This document shows, piece after piece, positions 1 to 7,141 of a DNA stretch of 13,469 bases; the stretch's first letter is position 1, and each line of letters starts with the position of its first letter. Below the pieces are notes generated by a model that saw only the letters and a program-made list of their open reading frames with translations, was not told where the DNA came from and searched no databases. Position numbers and translations under genes: made by a program. The stretch spans positions 1 to 13,469 of the forward strand of contig NZ_CAJUPR010000017.1 in NCBI RefSeq assembly GCF_910588665.1, in the 5' to 3' direction. The DNA comes from an uncultured Brachyspira sp. (GTDB taxonomy: Bacteria > Spirochaetota > Brachyspiria > Brachyspirales > Brachyspiraceae).

Positions 1-447
1 ATATAATCATTAACTGAAGGAAGTTCTTCTTTAATTTCTTCTTCTTTATTATCTTTAATATCTTTGATTTCTTCAATTATATTTTCCGTATCTTTTTCAT
101 CTTCTTCTTTATTATCTTCTGTCTCTAATGAAAGAGTATTTTCTTCTTCTGTATCAGATTTATTTTCAGATTCTTTATTTATTTCTTCCTGACTGATAAT
201 ATATTCCTCATTCATTTTTTTGAACTTAGATATATAATCATCATCTGATGAAGCTTCTGCATCGCTGTTCTCTGACTCTTTATTATCAAGCATTTTAGAT
301 ATATAATCATTAACTGAAGGAAGTTCTTCTTTAATTTCTTCTTCTTTATTATCTTCAATGTCTTTGATTTCTTCAGTTACATTTTCCGCATCTTTTTCAT
401 CTTCTTCTTTATTTTCTTCTATCTCTAATGAAAGAGTATTTTCTTCT
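1..447 (-). repeat. 300-bp-period direct repeat at the 3' part of the acidic protein gene
   Basis: Bases 1-147 and 301-447 align without gaps at an offset of exactly 300 bp, with about seven differences by eye. The encoded 100-residue period includes EEIKEELPSVNDYISK. Unlike the 126-bp units, these copies have diverged, so this is an older duplication. It may continue beyond the left edge of the window. Confidence 0.9.
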
Positions 448-2909
448 TCATTTTTTTTATTATCTTCATTATTCAAATAGCTATTATACATTTCCTTTTC
501 TTCTTCGGATAATTCATTTTCTGAAGATGAATCTACTTTATCCAAATAGCCTTCATACATAGCTTTATCTTCTTCTGTTAAATCTTCTTCATTATTGATA
601 ATCTCTTCTTCTTTATTTTCTTCATCTTCCAATATTGCATACTTTTCTTCAATTTCTTCTTCAGATTCTTTATTATCTTCTGTGTCATTGATTTCTTCTG
701 TATCTCTATTTTCTTCCTCAATTATTTCTTCTTCAGCTGCTTCTTCCTCATCTTCTAATCCTTTATTTTCATTCATATAATTATCATCTATCTCTTCCAA
801 TTCATCATCATCTACTTCAGAAAAATCATAATTATTTTCTCTGTAATCATAAGTTATATCTTCATTATTACTTTCAGATGATTCCGATATATTAATATCC
901 CTAGTTATTAAATCAAGTTCATTGCCTGATAACTGTATAACATCATCATCGTCATCAATCTCATTTATATAATTTGCTTCGTCTATATAATCAACATTAT
1001 CTATATCAGGTACTATAACATTTTTATCATTATATAATGCATCAGTTTCATATTCTTTTAAATTATCTTCTTTTATAAACTCTATTTCCTCTGTATCTTC
1101 ATCTTCCAATTCAGGTAATTCTAAATCATCATCTATAGTTAATGAGTTATCATCATAAGAGTCTATAGAAATCCCATCATCTAATTCCGGTATTACTATT
1201 TCATCTGAAATATCTTCTTTACCAGATGCATTATTAAAGAAAGTATTTAAATCAAAATCTTCAACTATATCAAAAGATTCAAGTTCTTCTTCTGTTAAAC
1301 TATTTTTTTCATATATCTCCCTCATAAGAATATCTTGCTCTTTGGAATATATATTTTCAACAACATAATTTTGCTCATCAGAAAATACGGCATCTTCCAA
1401 ATCTATATTATCTTTTGCATACGATGTTCTTTTTACTTTTGTACCATCTTCGTTTTCTATTAATGTATATTTATCCAATGATAATTCATCTTTTGAATCA
1501 TTTTCATCAATAGTGTTATCCTCTTCAAGCGAAGGAGATTCTTCCAATTCTTCAAGTATATTATCAGAATCTAAAAGCTCTTCATCGCTGTAATCGGGCA
1601 TATCTAAATCAGATGTATTATCAGAAGACTCTTCTTCAATATTATCATCTTCAAGCGAAGGAGATTCTTCTAATTCTTCAAGTATATTATCAGAATCTAA
1701 AAGCTCTTCATCGCTGTAATCGGGCATATCTAAATCAGATGTATTATCAGAAGACTCTTCTTCAATATTATCATCTTCAAGCGAAGGAGATTCTTCTAAT
1801 TCTTCAAGTATATTATCAGAATCTAAAAGCTCTTCATCGCTGTAATCGGGCATATCTAAATCAGATGTATTATCAGAAGACTCTTCTTCAATATTATCAT
1901 CTTCAAGCGAAGGAGATTCTTCTAATTCTTCAAGTATATTATCAGAATCTAAAAGCTCTTCATCAGTATAATCTTTCATTTCCAAAACAGATTCTTTTTC
2001 AGCTTTTTCCAAATGTTCTTCTATACTATTTAATTCTTCTTCATTTAATTTTATAGCTTCATTTGTAATATTTTCTTCATTATCAAAACTGTATAAAATT
2101 TGATTCTCTATATTTTGAAGGTCTTCCAATTCTTCATCTATATTATTTAAATTATCTATATCGCTTTCTTCATCATTGTATAATATATGATTTATATCCA
2201 GAAGCTCTTCATCGCTGTAATCTTTCATGTCTAAAGATGAAGAATCTTCTTCTTCTGATAAATAATTATTATCTTCTTTTACTATATTGTCAGAAGTATT
2301 TTCTTCTCCGTCTAAAAGATTTACGCCGCTGTCTTCTTCAGCATCATCAAGAGGATTCTCTTCTTTAAAACTATTATCCAAATTAAAATCTTCAACAGTT
2401 TCTATATTGCTTAATTCGTATCCTTCTAAAGACTGCTCTTCGGATTTTTTATGTATATCAATATCTTCCTTAGAATATATATTATTTATTATGTCAGATT
2501 TATTATAATTATCATCTTTTTTTTCTAATTGTACATTTTTATCATCATTCTTAGAGGGAAATAATCTGGACATATCTATTTCAGAATCAATAAAATTATC
2601 CGCCACTTCTAAATCGCTTTCAGACAAGCTTAAAGTTTCCTCTAAGTTTTTATAATTTTTATTTTCTTCTTCGGAATATGCAGCACCTGATATTTCAGAT
2701 TTATTATCAGTATTAATTTCTTTTTTATATTCTGTTGTAGTTAATTTGGCGTATATTTTAGGACTGTCTCTATCTGTATTTCCTATTGATACTACAGGAA
2801 AATCATTTTCATTAATTTCTATAATTTTATTGAATAATTTATTTATATCATACTCGTTGAGCGAGATGTCTTTATTATCTTCAAAAATACTATAGAATTC
2901 TTTTTCCAC
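1..2909 (-). CDS. Giant acidic repeat protein, unknown function (3' end outside window)
   Basis: The frame is open from GTG at 2909 to the window edge without a stop, giving at least 969 residues. I chose the GTG because GAAGAG lies about 8 nt upstream and the upstream gene's stop is only 2 bp away; an in-frame TTG at 2915 is the alternative. No signal peptide or TM segment is visible, so it is probably cytoplasmic. Residues 1-70 are the least biased part. After that the protein is dominated by Glu, Asp, Asn and Ser and looks disordered or helical. It contains five copies of a module like MPDYSDEELLDSDNIL, starting at residues 228, 311, 353, 395 and 437; the last four have a 42-residue period. 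It also has two LxEEDKAMYEGYL-like copies, 23 residues apart and encoded near 480-580, and a 100-residue period at the C-terminal end. I recognise no enzymatic domain. The same module occurs in the protein at 11941-13469. Function unknown. Confidence 0.85.
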   Translation of the reverse strand, partial: MEKEFYSIFEDNKDISLNEYDINKLFNKIIEINENDFPVVSIGNTDRDSPKIYAKLTTTEYKKEINTDNKSEISGAAYSEEENKNYKNLEETLSLSESDLEVADNFIDSEIDMSRLFPSKNDDKNVQLEKKDDNYNKSDIINNIYSKEDIDIHKKSEEQSLEGYELSNIETVEDFNLDNSFKEENPLDDAEEDSGVNLLDGEENTSDNIVKEDNNYLSEEEDSSSLDMKDYSDEELLDINHILYNDEESDIDNLNNIDEELEDLQNIENQILYSFDNEENITNEAIKLNEEELNSIEEHLEKAEKESVLEMKDYTDEELLDSDNILEELEESPSLEDDNIEEESSDNTSDLDMPDYSDEELLDSDNILEELEESPSLEDDNIEEESSDNTSDLDMPDYSDEELLDSDNILEELEESPSLEDDNIEEESSDNTSDLDMPDYSDEELLDSDNILEELEESPSLEEDNTIDENDSKDELSLDKYTLIENEDGTKVKRTSYAKDNIDLEDAVFSDEQNYVVENIYSKEQDILMREIYEKNSLTEEELESFDIVEDFDLNTFFNNASGKEDISDEIVIPELDDGISIDSYDDNSLTIDDDLELPELEDEDTEEIEFIKEDNLKEYETDALYNDKNVIVPDIDNVDYIDEANYINEIDDDDDVIQLSGNELDLITRDINISESSESNNEDITYDYRENNYDFSEVDDDELEEIDDNYMNENKGLEDEEEAAEEEIIEEENRDTEEINDTEDNKESEEEIEEKYAILEDEENKEEEIINNEEDLTEEDKAMYEGYLDKVDSSSENELSEEEKEMYNSYLNNEDNKKNEEENTLSLEIEENKEEDEKDAENVTEEIKDIEDNKEEEIKEELPSVNDYISKMLDNKESENSDAEASSDDDYISKFKKMNEEYIISQEEINKESENKSDTEEENTLSLETEDNKEEDEKDTENIIEEIKDIKDNKEEEIKEELPSVNDY
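1516..1964 (-). repeat. 126-bp in-frame tandem repeat inside the acidic protein gene
   Basis: Three full copies (1555-1680, 1681-1806, 1807-1932) are identical base for base. A fourth, partial copy runs 1933-1964, and an imperfect edge at 1516-1554 has isolated differences. The unit encodes 42 residues containing MPDYSDEELLDSDNIL and ELEESPSLEDDN. Because 126 is a multiple of three, gain or loss of a unit keeps the frame. The identity at silent positions points to recent duplication or ongoing homogenisation. Confidence 0.95.
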
Positions 2910-2911
2910 TA

Positions 2912-3229
2912 TCAATTCTCTTCATAATTTTTTCTTATAGTTGAATATTTTTTCTGTATATTAATAACAGTATCATCAATTATCGGCATATTATAGTCAA
3001 ATCCAATAGGCAGGTATGCTGTTTCCGTCAAGCCTCCGCAAATTTCTAAAACTTCAGATATTGAAATTCCATATTTACAATAATATACTCCCTGATTAAC
3101 AACGGCTCCTTTTACTGTAATACTAATTAATTTATCATTCGTTTTTATGTTTTTACAAAAAATATTTATAAATAAACCAAATACAAATATTAATAATGTA
3201 AAAGATAAGCAAAGCATTCTATCTCTCAT
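2912..3229 (-). CDS. Small membrane-anchored SLBB-domain protein
   Basis: This is a 105-residue protein. A hydrophobic segment at about residues 7-25 is followed by a single SLBB-like domain (about 34-95). It has the pattern ITVKGAVVNQGVYY, then ISEVLEICGGLTETA, ending in IIDDTVINIQKK, which matches the usual V.GAV..PGVY / AGG / DGD.I.V layout. SLBB domains are found in polysaccharide-export proteins and in the N-terminal part of ComEA; here there is no helix-hairpin-helix DNA-binding part and no export channel. The domain is probably outside the cytoplasmic membrane, held by the uncleaved N-terminal helix. There is no good lipobox at the Cys after the helix. The ATG at 3229 has no clear ribosome site, whereas the ATG at 3217 (Met5) has GAGAG 5 nt upstream and may be the real start. 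It is first in an operon with the giant acidic protein, 2 bp downstream. The domain call is fairly sure; the role is unknown. Confidence 0.8.
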   Translation of the reverse strand: MRDRMLCLSFTLLIFVFGLFINIFCKNIKTNDKLISITVKGAVVNQGVYYCKYGISISEVLEICGGLTETAYLPIGFDYNMPIIDDTVINIQKKYSTIRKNYEEN

Positions 3230-3273
3230 AATATTATCGGATACTTATGTATATAACTATATAATTTTATTAG

Positions 3274-3302
3274 ATGATATCATTCTTTTTACTTGTAGTC
3301 AA
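3274..3302 (-). promoter_or_regulatory. Sigma70-type promoter for the SLBB/acidic protein operon
   Basis: On the minus strand TTGACT (3302-3297) and TATCAT (3279-3274) are separated by 17 bp. Transcription would start near 3267, leaving a leader of about 40 nt before the ATG at 3229. It lies in the 209-bp gap shared with the divergent cheX promoter. Confidence 0.5.
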
Positions 3303-3349
3303 GATTATGAAATATTTTATTAATTTTAAAAAAATTATAATATTTATGC

Positions 3350-3377
3350 TTGATAATTTACATAATAGTATTATACT
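3350..3377 (+). promoter_or_regulatory. Sigma70-type promoter for cheX
   Basis: TTGATA (3350-3355) and TATACT (3372-3377) are separated by 16 bp. The predicted start near 3384 gives a leader of about 55 nt before the cheX ATG. Confidence 0.45.
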
Positions 3378-3438
3378 CTTAAAAATATAATATTTATTTC
3401 CGACAATAGATAAAAATAAAATTATTAGGTTATATTAT

Positions 3439-3912
3439 ATGTTTGATTTAGATGTTGTAAATGCTTTCAGTAAAGGCACCGTAATCATATTAAAAAGCTA
3501 CTTCAATTCTAAGGTCGGCAAAGGAGATGTAAGAATATACAGAAATGCCAATCATGTAGGCGGCGTTATAGTTTTTGTAGGCATTACGGGAGATTTAAGC
3601 GGAAGACTTATGTTTAATATGAATAAAGCAACTGCTTTCAAATTGGCATCTGCTCTTAATATGGAATCCATTACAACTATAGATGATATATTTATAGCAA
3701 CCATTAAAGAATTTGTAAATATGGTTGCAGGCAGTGCAATAAATGATCTGTCAACAAAACATATAGATCTTGATATGACTCCTCCAGCCATACTTATGAG
3801 CGAGCAGATGTCTATGCTTGAAAGAGAAAATGATAAAATATTGTCTGTAAGTTATAAAACCGAACTTGGAGAAATATTTATGAATCTTATATTATTTAAT
3901 CAGGCTAACTAA
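3439..3912 (+). CDS. cheX: CheX-type chemotaxis phosphatase
   Basis: This 157-residue protein has the length and pattern of the CheX family, which dephosphorylates CheY-P in spirochaetes and other bacteria and helps set the flagellar switching signal. The catalytic helix is visible as KEFVNMVAGSAINDLS; Glu91 and Asn94 form the E-x-x-N pair that acts on the aspartyl phosphate. Preceding strands such as GGVIVFVGITGDLSGRLMF fit the CheC/CheX/FliY fold. There is only one E-x-x-N helix, as expected for CheX rather than two-site CheC. The ATG has only a weak AGG 9 nt upstream. A 110-residue membrane protein follows after 7 bp, probably on the same transcript. No cheA, cheW or cheY is in the window, so this looks like a detached chemotaxis gene. 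The family call is confident; the CheY-P substrate is from family knowledge. Confidence 0.88.
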   Translation: MFDLDVVNAFSKGTVIILKSYFNSKVGKGDVRIYRNANHVGGVIVFVGITGDLSGRLMFNMNKATAFKLASALNMESITTIDDIFIATIKEFVNMVAGSAINDLSTKHIDLDMTPPAILMSEQMSMLERENDKILSVSYKTELGEIFMNLILFNQAN

Positions 3913-3919
3913 TAAATTT

Positions 3920-4252
3920 GTGTCTAAACTTGTACAATATTCTTTATTAATATTTATAGCTGCATTATTCATTAAAATAATAGTTAATAAAATAATAATT
4001 ATAGTAAAATCGTATAAGTTTTTAAATAAATATTTTAAAGATGATAATAAACTTTATTCTGTAAAAGAGGTATCTGAAGCATTTAAATTAGATGAAGATC
4101 ATTTCTTAAAGCTTTTATCTATACTAGAAAAATACAAATATTTTACTTTTTTTAATAAAAAAGGCGTTACTATGATTAAAGAATACTATTCAAAGTATGA
4201 ACTTAAATATTTAATAAAACTTTTAAGCAAAAAACAAAAATTAAAATACTAA
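3920..4252 (+). CDS. Single-TM hypothetical protein
   Basis: I do not recognise this 110-residue protein. It starts with GTG 7 bp after the cheX stop; no ribosome-binding site is evident, so translation may be coupled to cheX. Residues 5-30 form one strongly hydrophobic helix. The basic, Lys-rich remainder (about 31-110) is probably cytoplasmic. Its middle part, LYSVKEVSEAFKLDEDHF followed by LLSILEKYKYFTFFNKKG, has the helix-helix-strand rhythm of a small winged-helix domain, but that is only a reading by eye. The gene ends 7 bp from the stop of the convergent HD-GYP gene, with no hairpin terminator in the gap, so the two transcripts probably overlap. Its place behind cheX makes a link to motility possible but unproven. 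Confidence 0.65.
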   Translation: MSKLVQYSLLIFIAALFIKIIVNKIIIIVKSYKFLNKYFKDDNKLYSVKEVSEAFKLDEDHFLKLLSILEKYKYFTFFNKKGVTMIKEYYSKYELKYLIKLLSKKQKLKY

Positions 4253-4259
4253 AATACTT

Positions 4260-5399
4260 TTACATTATTTCTTTTATAAATAAATCGCTGGATGCAGATA
4301 AATCAATTACTTCAAGTCCGCCGCTTACCGTACCGTCAAGATGCTTAACAATAGAAAGTACGGGTCTTAAAGGCAGATTAGGATTTTGTTCTATTACTCT
4401 TCCTATGCTTCCGTTTGACAGCTTAACTCTTGTATTATTAGGATAAAAGCCTACAGCCTTTTGAAAAGCTTTAACAACATCACTGTCAAAATCTTTTTTA
4501 GCAAGCGATATTATAACTTTTACGGCTTTATCAGGAGAAAAAGGTACTCCATGCTCCCCTTTTGTTATAAGATTATTAAAAGTATTACAAATAGATACTA
4601 TTTTACTGTATAAGCTTATATCTTTATTATCTTTTTGAAAAGGATATCCTGTTCCGTCATACTTCTCATGATGCTCAAGTACAATATCAGCTATATTATC
4701 ATCTAAATTATCTCTTTTTACCAATTTATAGCCTTGTGTCGGGTGTTTTTTCAATATGGCTTCCTCTTCTTTTGTAAGATTAATTTTAGTTAATAAGCTT
4801 TCCTGAATAAGAACTTTTCCTATATCATGAACTAAAGCTCCAAGCATAATATTAGACATATCAACTTTAGTAAGATTCAATTCTCCTGCTGTAATGGCAG
4901 ATAATGTTGCAACATCTACGGCATGTTTATACATAGTCTCATCTTTTCTTTTAAGCATAGACAAATAAGAATGTGCATCTTTATTTTCAACAATAGAAGA
5001 AAGCATATTATTAACTTCTTTTTTCATAGCATCAAAATCTATACTGCCTCCGCTTTTTGCAATATTATATAATGATTTAGTCTTTTCTACCGTACTTTCA
5101 TATTTCTTGCTAATTTCCGCACTGTCTATTTTTAATATTCTTTTTCCGTTTTCCTCAACTATTCCTCTTACAGCAGCTTTTTTTCCGTCTCCCGAAGTAT
5201 TAACTGTATTTTCTTTTTTTAAATCTAAAAGTTCTATTACGCTTACTGAAGTAATAGAGTTTCTTTTTAAAGTTTCTATAATATCTTTTGTAATTACAGT
5301 TCCAATATCTACTATTCTTTTTTCATCACTGTTATATATATTGCTAGCTATTTTCATTCCCTCTCTTACTTCATTTAAAGGTATAGTAATTTTTGCCAT
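4260..5399 (-). CDS. HD-GYP domain protein (c-di-GMP phosphodiesterase family, degenerate metal site)
   Basis: The protein has 379 residues. HD-GYP proteins hydrolyse cyclic di-GMP (some also cGAMP) at a two- or three-metal centre. The N-terminal part, starting ITIPLNEVREGMKIASNIYN, resembles the region that often precedes HD-GYP in this type of protein. The HD-GYP domain spans about 140-310. Visible motifs are His159 (YKHAVD), HDIGK at 191-195, His219 (KKHP), His243-His244 and DGTGYP at 248-253. The last motif, usually V-A-D-x-Y-D-A-L, reads ICNTFNNL (270-277), so the metal-binding Asp is Asn272 and the second Asp is Asn275. Activity may therefore be reduced or lost. Residues 320-379 form a small strand-rich C-terminal extension. 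A good ribosome site (GAGG, 7 nt) and a promoter precede the ATG. There is no fused receiver domain, so the input is unknown. Confidence 0.88.
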   Translation of the reverse strand: MAKITIPLNEVREGMKIASNIYNSDEKRIVDIGTVITKDIIETLKRNSITSVSVIELLDLKKENTVNTSGDGKKAAVRGIVEENGKRILKIDSAEISKKYESTVEKTKSLYNIAKSGGSIDFDAMKKEVNNMLSSIVENKDAHSYLSMLKRKDETMYKHAVDVATLSAITAGELNLTKVDMSNIMLGALVHDIGKVLIQESLLTKINLTKEEEAILKKHPTQGYKLVKRDNLDDNIADIVLEHHEKYDGTGYPFQKDNKDISLYSKIVSICNTFNNLITKGEHGVPFSPDKAVKVIISLAKKDFDSDVVKAFQKAVGFYPNNTRVKLSNGSIGRVIEQNPNLPLRPVLSIVKHLDGTVSGGLEVIDLSASSDLFIKEIM

Positions 5400-5430
5400 T
5401 TAATATCCTCGCTATTATGTATCAGATTAT

Positions 5431-5458
5431 ATAATATCATATAGTTATATATTATCAA
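5431..5458 (-). promoter_or_regulatory. Probable promoter of the HD-GYP gene
   Basis: On the minus strand TTGATA (5458-5453) and TATTAT (5436-5431) are 16 bp apart, in the 78-bp gap between the upstream gene's stop and the HD-GYP ATG. This suggests the HD-GYP gene has its own promoter. Confidence 0.4.
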
Positions 5459-5477
5459 GTAGAATTATGTTAATTTA

Positions 5478-6503
5478 TTATGTTGCTTTTCCAAATCTTA
5501 TTGAAGTTACATTATACTTATTGAATCTCAATATGAACACAGCAAGCACTCCCGCCATAAATAATGACATTATAATTAAATAATTTGCTATAGATTCTGC
5601 AGATTCATTTTTAATGCTGTTAAGTCTTTGCGATTTAGAGTTTATGCTTTCATCTATAGCATTTGCTTCAGATATATTGCCTCTTTCCATTAATGATCCC
5701 TTTCTCATTCTAAGATTATCTATCTCCTGAATAATACTGTCAGCTTCTCTTTCTTTTTTAATCTTATTAAACATAGTATATCCCCAAGTACTTATTCCTA
5801 TAATTGATAAAACGGAGGTTATTATAATTAATACAAATATTGCAAATTTTCTTTTTTTTATACTTAAATTAGATATATTTAAAGATTTTGATTTTATCTC
5901 TTCAATATGATCTATAAGTTCTTTAGATTCAGGATAAGTCAATTTAGCTTCCTCTATACATGAGAGCAGATTAACCATAGATTTATATCTTTCAGATCTT
6001 TGAAAACCTAAGTAATATCTGTCTATTTCTTTTATTTTATCCTCCACAGTATGCTTAGCGGTTTTAGGCTTAAAAAAATATGATTTCTTCTTTTTATTTC
6101 TTTTACCTGCATCTTCTTCGGATTCGTCAAGTATTAATTCAAGATTTGCATTATTTTCATAATCTTCATCATCAGAAGAACTTATATTTTCATTATCAGT
6201 AAAGCCCCTGTCCAATTTCCTAATACCGCCCAATGTGCTTCCCTGACTTACTGTATTGCCGTCCCTATCTTTAACCTGAACTCTTATTCCAAATGTATTT
6301 CTGAACATAGCTTCTACGCTTTCAACACTGGTATCTTTATTAACAACAATAAAAGCTTTCTGATTCTTTCTTGGGTCGGATATTTCAAATAACTTAATAT
6401 TATCGGATTTATGAGCTCCTTTATATATGCCTAAAGACACTCCAAATTCTCTGTCAAAAGCATCAAGAAGCTTAGATACCGACATATCTAATGTAATCTT
6501 CAT
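5478..6503 (-). CDS. Two-TM protein with N-terminal duplicated FG-type domain, unknown function
   Basis: With ATG 6503 as start (GAGAG 8 nt upstream) the protein has 341 residues; a TTG at 6518 would add five. Residues 1-98 hold two similar halves: VSKLLDAFDREFGVSLGIYK and VESVEAMFRNTFGIRVQVKD, the second followed by STLGGIR. From memory this matches a small domain found in many uncharacterised bacterial proteins, for which I know no function. Residues 99-140 are an acidic linker ending in a Lys cluster, 150-210 are helical, and TM1 is about 219-240. Residues 246-302 look like a coiled coil, and TM2 is about 306-326, ending in a short basic tail. The simplest topology puts both ends in the cytoplasm and the coiled coil outside. 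I found no convincing promoter in front of it. The CDS is secure; the function is unknown. Confidence 0.8.
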   Translation of the reverse strand: MKITLDMSVSKLLDAFDREFGVSLGIYKGAHKSDNIKLFEISDPRKNQKAFIVVNKDTSVESVEAMFRNTFGIRVQVKDRDGNTVSQGSTLGGIRKLDRGFTDNENISSSDDEDYENNANLELILDESEEDAGKRNKKKKSYFFKPKTAKHTVEDKIKEIDRYYLGFQRSERYKSMVNLLSCIEEAKLTYPESKELIDHIEEIKSKSLNISNLSIKKRKFAIFVLIIITSVLSIIGISTWGYTMFNKIKKEREADSIIQEIDNLRMRKGSLMERGNISEANAIDESINSKSQRLNSIKNESAESIANYLIIMSLFMAGVLAVFILRFNKYNVTSIRFGKAT

Positions 6504-6595
6504 AATAAAAACTCTCAAGCGAATCTATTTTATCATATTTTATAATAAATATAAACATATAACTATAAAAAAAGAAAAAATATACAACATAATAC

Positions 6596-6623
6596 TTGAT
6601 TTTTATTTGCTATAATTTATAAT
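6596..6623 (+). promoter_or_regulatory. Promoter of tRNA-Leu
   Basis: TTGATT (6596-6601) and a perfect TATAAT (6618-6623) are 16 bp apart. Transcription would start near 6630, giving a leader of about 43 nt before the mature tRNA. The leader contains an 18-bp palindrome. Confidence 0.5.
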
Positions 6624-6650
6624 TAAACAATTAAAAAAAATCTTGATTCA

Positions 6651-6668
6651 TGTAATTTTAAAATTACA
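6651..6668. repeat. 18-bp perfect palindrome in the tRNA leader
   Basis: TGTAATTTTAAAATTACA is a perfect palindrome that ends 4 bp before the mature 5' end of tRNA-Leu. It lies downstream of the predicted transcription start. It could be an operator, or a short stem in the precursor that affects RNase P processing; composition alone makes A+T palindromes fairly likely. Confidence 0.6.
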
Positions 6669-6672
6669 TATC

Positions 6673-6756
6673 GCCGAGATGGTGAAATTGGCAGACACAG
6701 CAGACTCAAAATCTGCCTGAGGCGACTCAGTGAGGGTTCAAGTCCCTCTCTCGGCA
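6673..6756 (+). tRNA. tRNA-Leu(CAA)
   Basis: The sequence folds as a full class II tRNA. The 7-bp acceptor stem is GCCGAGA with TCTCGGC, discriminator A at 6756. The anticodon stem GCAGA/TCTGC encloses the loop CTCAAAA, giving anticodon CAA (reads UUG). A long variable arm (TGAG/CTCA) and a T arm GAGGG-TTCAAGT-CCCTC follow. The long variable arm and A discriminator fit leucine. CCA is not encoded. The receiver-like gene begins 16 bp downstream with no terminator in between. Confidence 0.97.
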
Positions 6757-6772
6757 CATTAAATTACTATAA

Positions 6773-7141
6773 ATGAGTGTGCTTATGAATTACTCAGCTA
6801 TAATAATAGATGATGACAATAACAGATTAAATAAAATAAAAGCTGTTTTAGAAAGTTCTTCAATAAATGTGTTTATAGCTGAAAATCTGTATGAACTTAC
6901 ATGTAAAATATATAAATACGGCGTAAAAATTCTGGTATTTAATCCTAATCTTGTATGGATTAATGTAATAGAATTTATTAATGAACTTAAAAAAATGCCT
7001 AATTTTAACGAGTTTACAATATTTTTTTTATATGAAAATATTGATATAGATCTGAAAAAAGAGGCTGAAAAATATAATATAATATGCATGAAGTATCCTT
7101 CTCATATAAATAAATTAGTAAGAAGAATAGAATCCCTATGA
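6773..7141 (+). CDS. Receiver-like protein lacking the phosphoacceptor aspartate
   Basis: This 122-residue protein has the length and pattern of a lone response-regulator receiver domain. The first strand ends in IIIDDDN (Asp13-Asp15, the usual acidic Mg pocket), and the last strand ends in CMKYPS, with Lys107 and Pro109 matching the conserved K-P. The third strand reads KILVFNPNL, however, putting Asn57 where the phosphorylated Asp should be. It is therefore probably a pseudo-receiver that works without Asp phosphorylation. There is no output domain. ATG 6785 (Met5) is an equally possible start; neither has a clear ribosome site. The gene sits 16 bp behind tRNA-Leu and may be read from the tRNA promoter. 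Its last 6 bp overlap the end of the convergent histidine kinase gene. Pairing with that kinase is possible but not shown. The fold is inferred from pattern only. Confidence 0.75.
   Translation: MSVLMNYSAIIIDDDNNRLNKIKAVLESSSINVFIAENLYELTCKIYKYGVKILVFNPNLVWINVIEFINELKKMPNFNEFTIFFLYENIDIDLKKEAEKYNIICMKYPSHINKLVRRIESL

Noticed and set aside
595..780. Short plus-strand Ser-rich reading frame, and similar ones at 2287-2508 and, on the minus strand, 13074-13433
   Set aside because: They are opposite-strand shadows of Glu/Asp-rich coding sequence, which reads as Ser/Phe-rich.
1516..1964. CRISPR-like array
   Set aside because: The repeats are contiguous 126-bp units with no unique spacers, and they are in frame with a long coding region.
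1613..2056. Plus-strand frame of 147 codons with perfect internal repeats
   Set aside because: It is antisense to the acidic repeat gene; its periodicity is the 126-bp repeat read in the wrong strand, and the encoded protein has no sensible composition.
1..2909. Pseudogene or frameshift in the acidic protein region
   Set aside because: The minus-strand frame stays open throughout with consistent composition; it only lacks an end because the window cuts it.
3552..3791. Minus-strand frame inside cheX
   Set aside because: cheX on the plus strand has clear catalytic residues; the opposite frame has no start signal or recognisable pattern.
4253..4259. Terminator between the convergent genes at 4252 and 4260
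   Set aside because: The gap is only 7 bp and there is no inverted repeat with a T run.
6504..6518. TTG start adding five residues to the two-TM protein
   Set aside because: ATG 6503 has GAGAG at a normal distance; the TTG overlaps that ribosome site.
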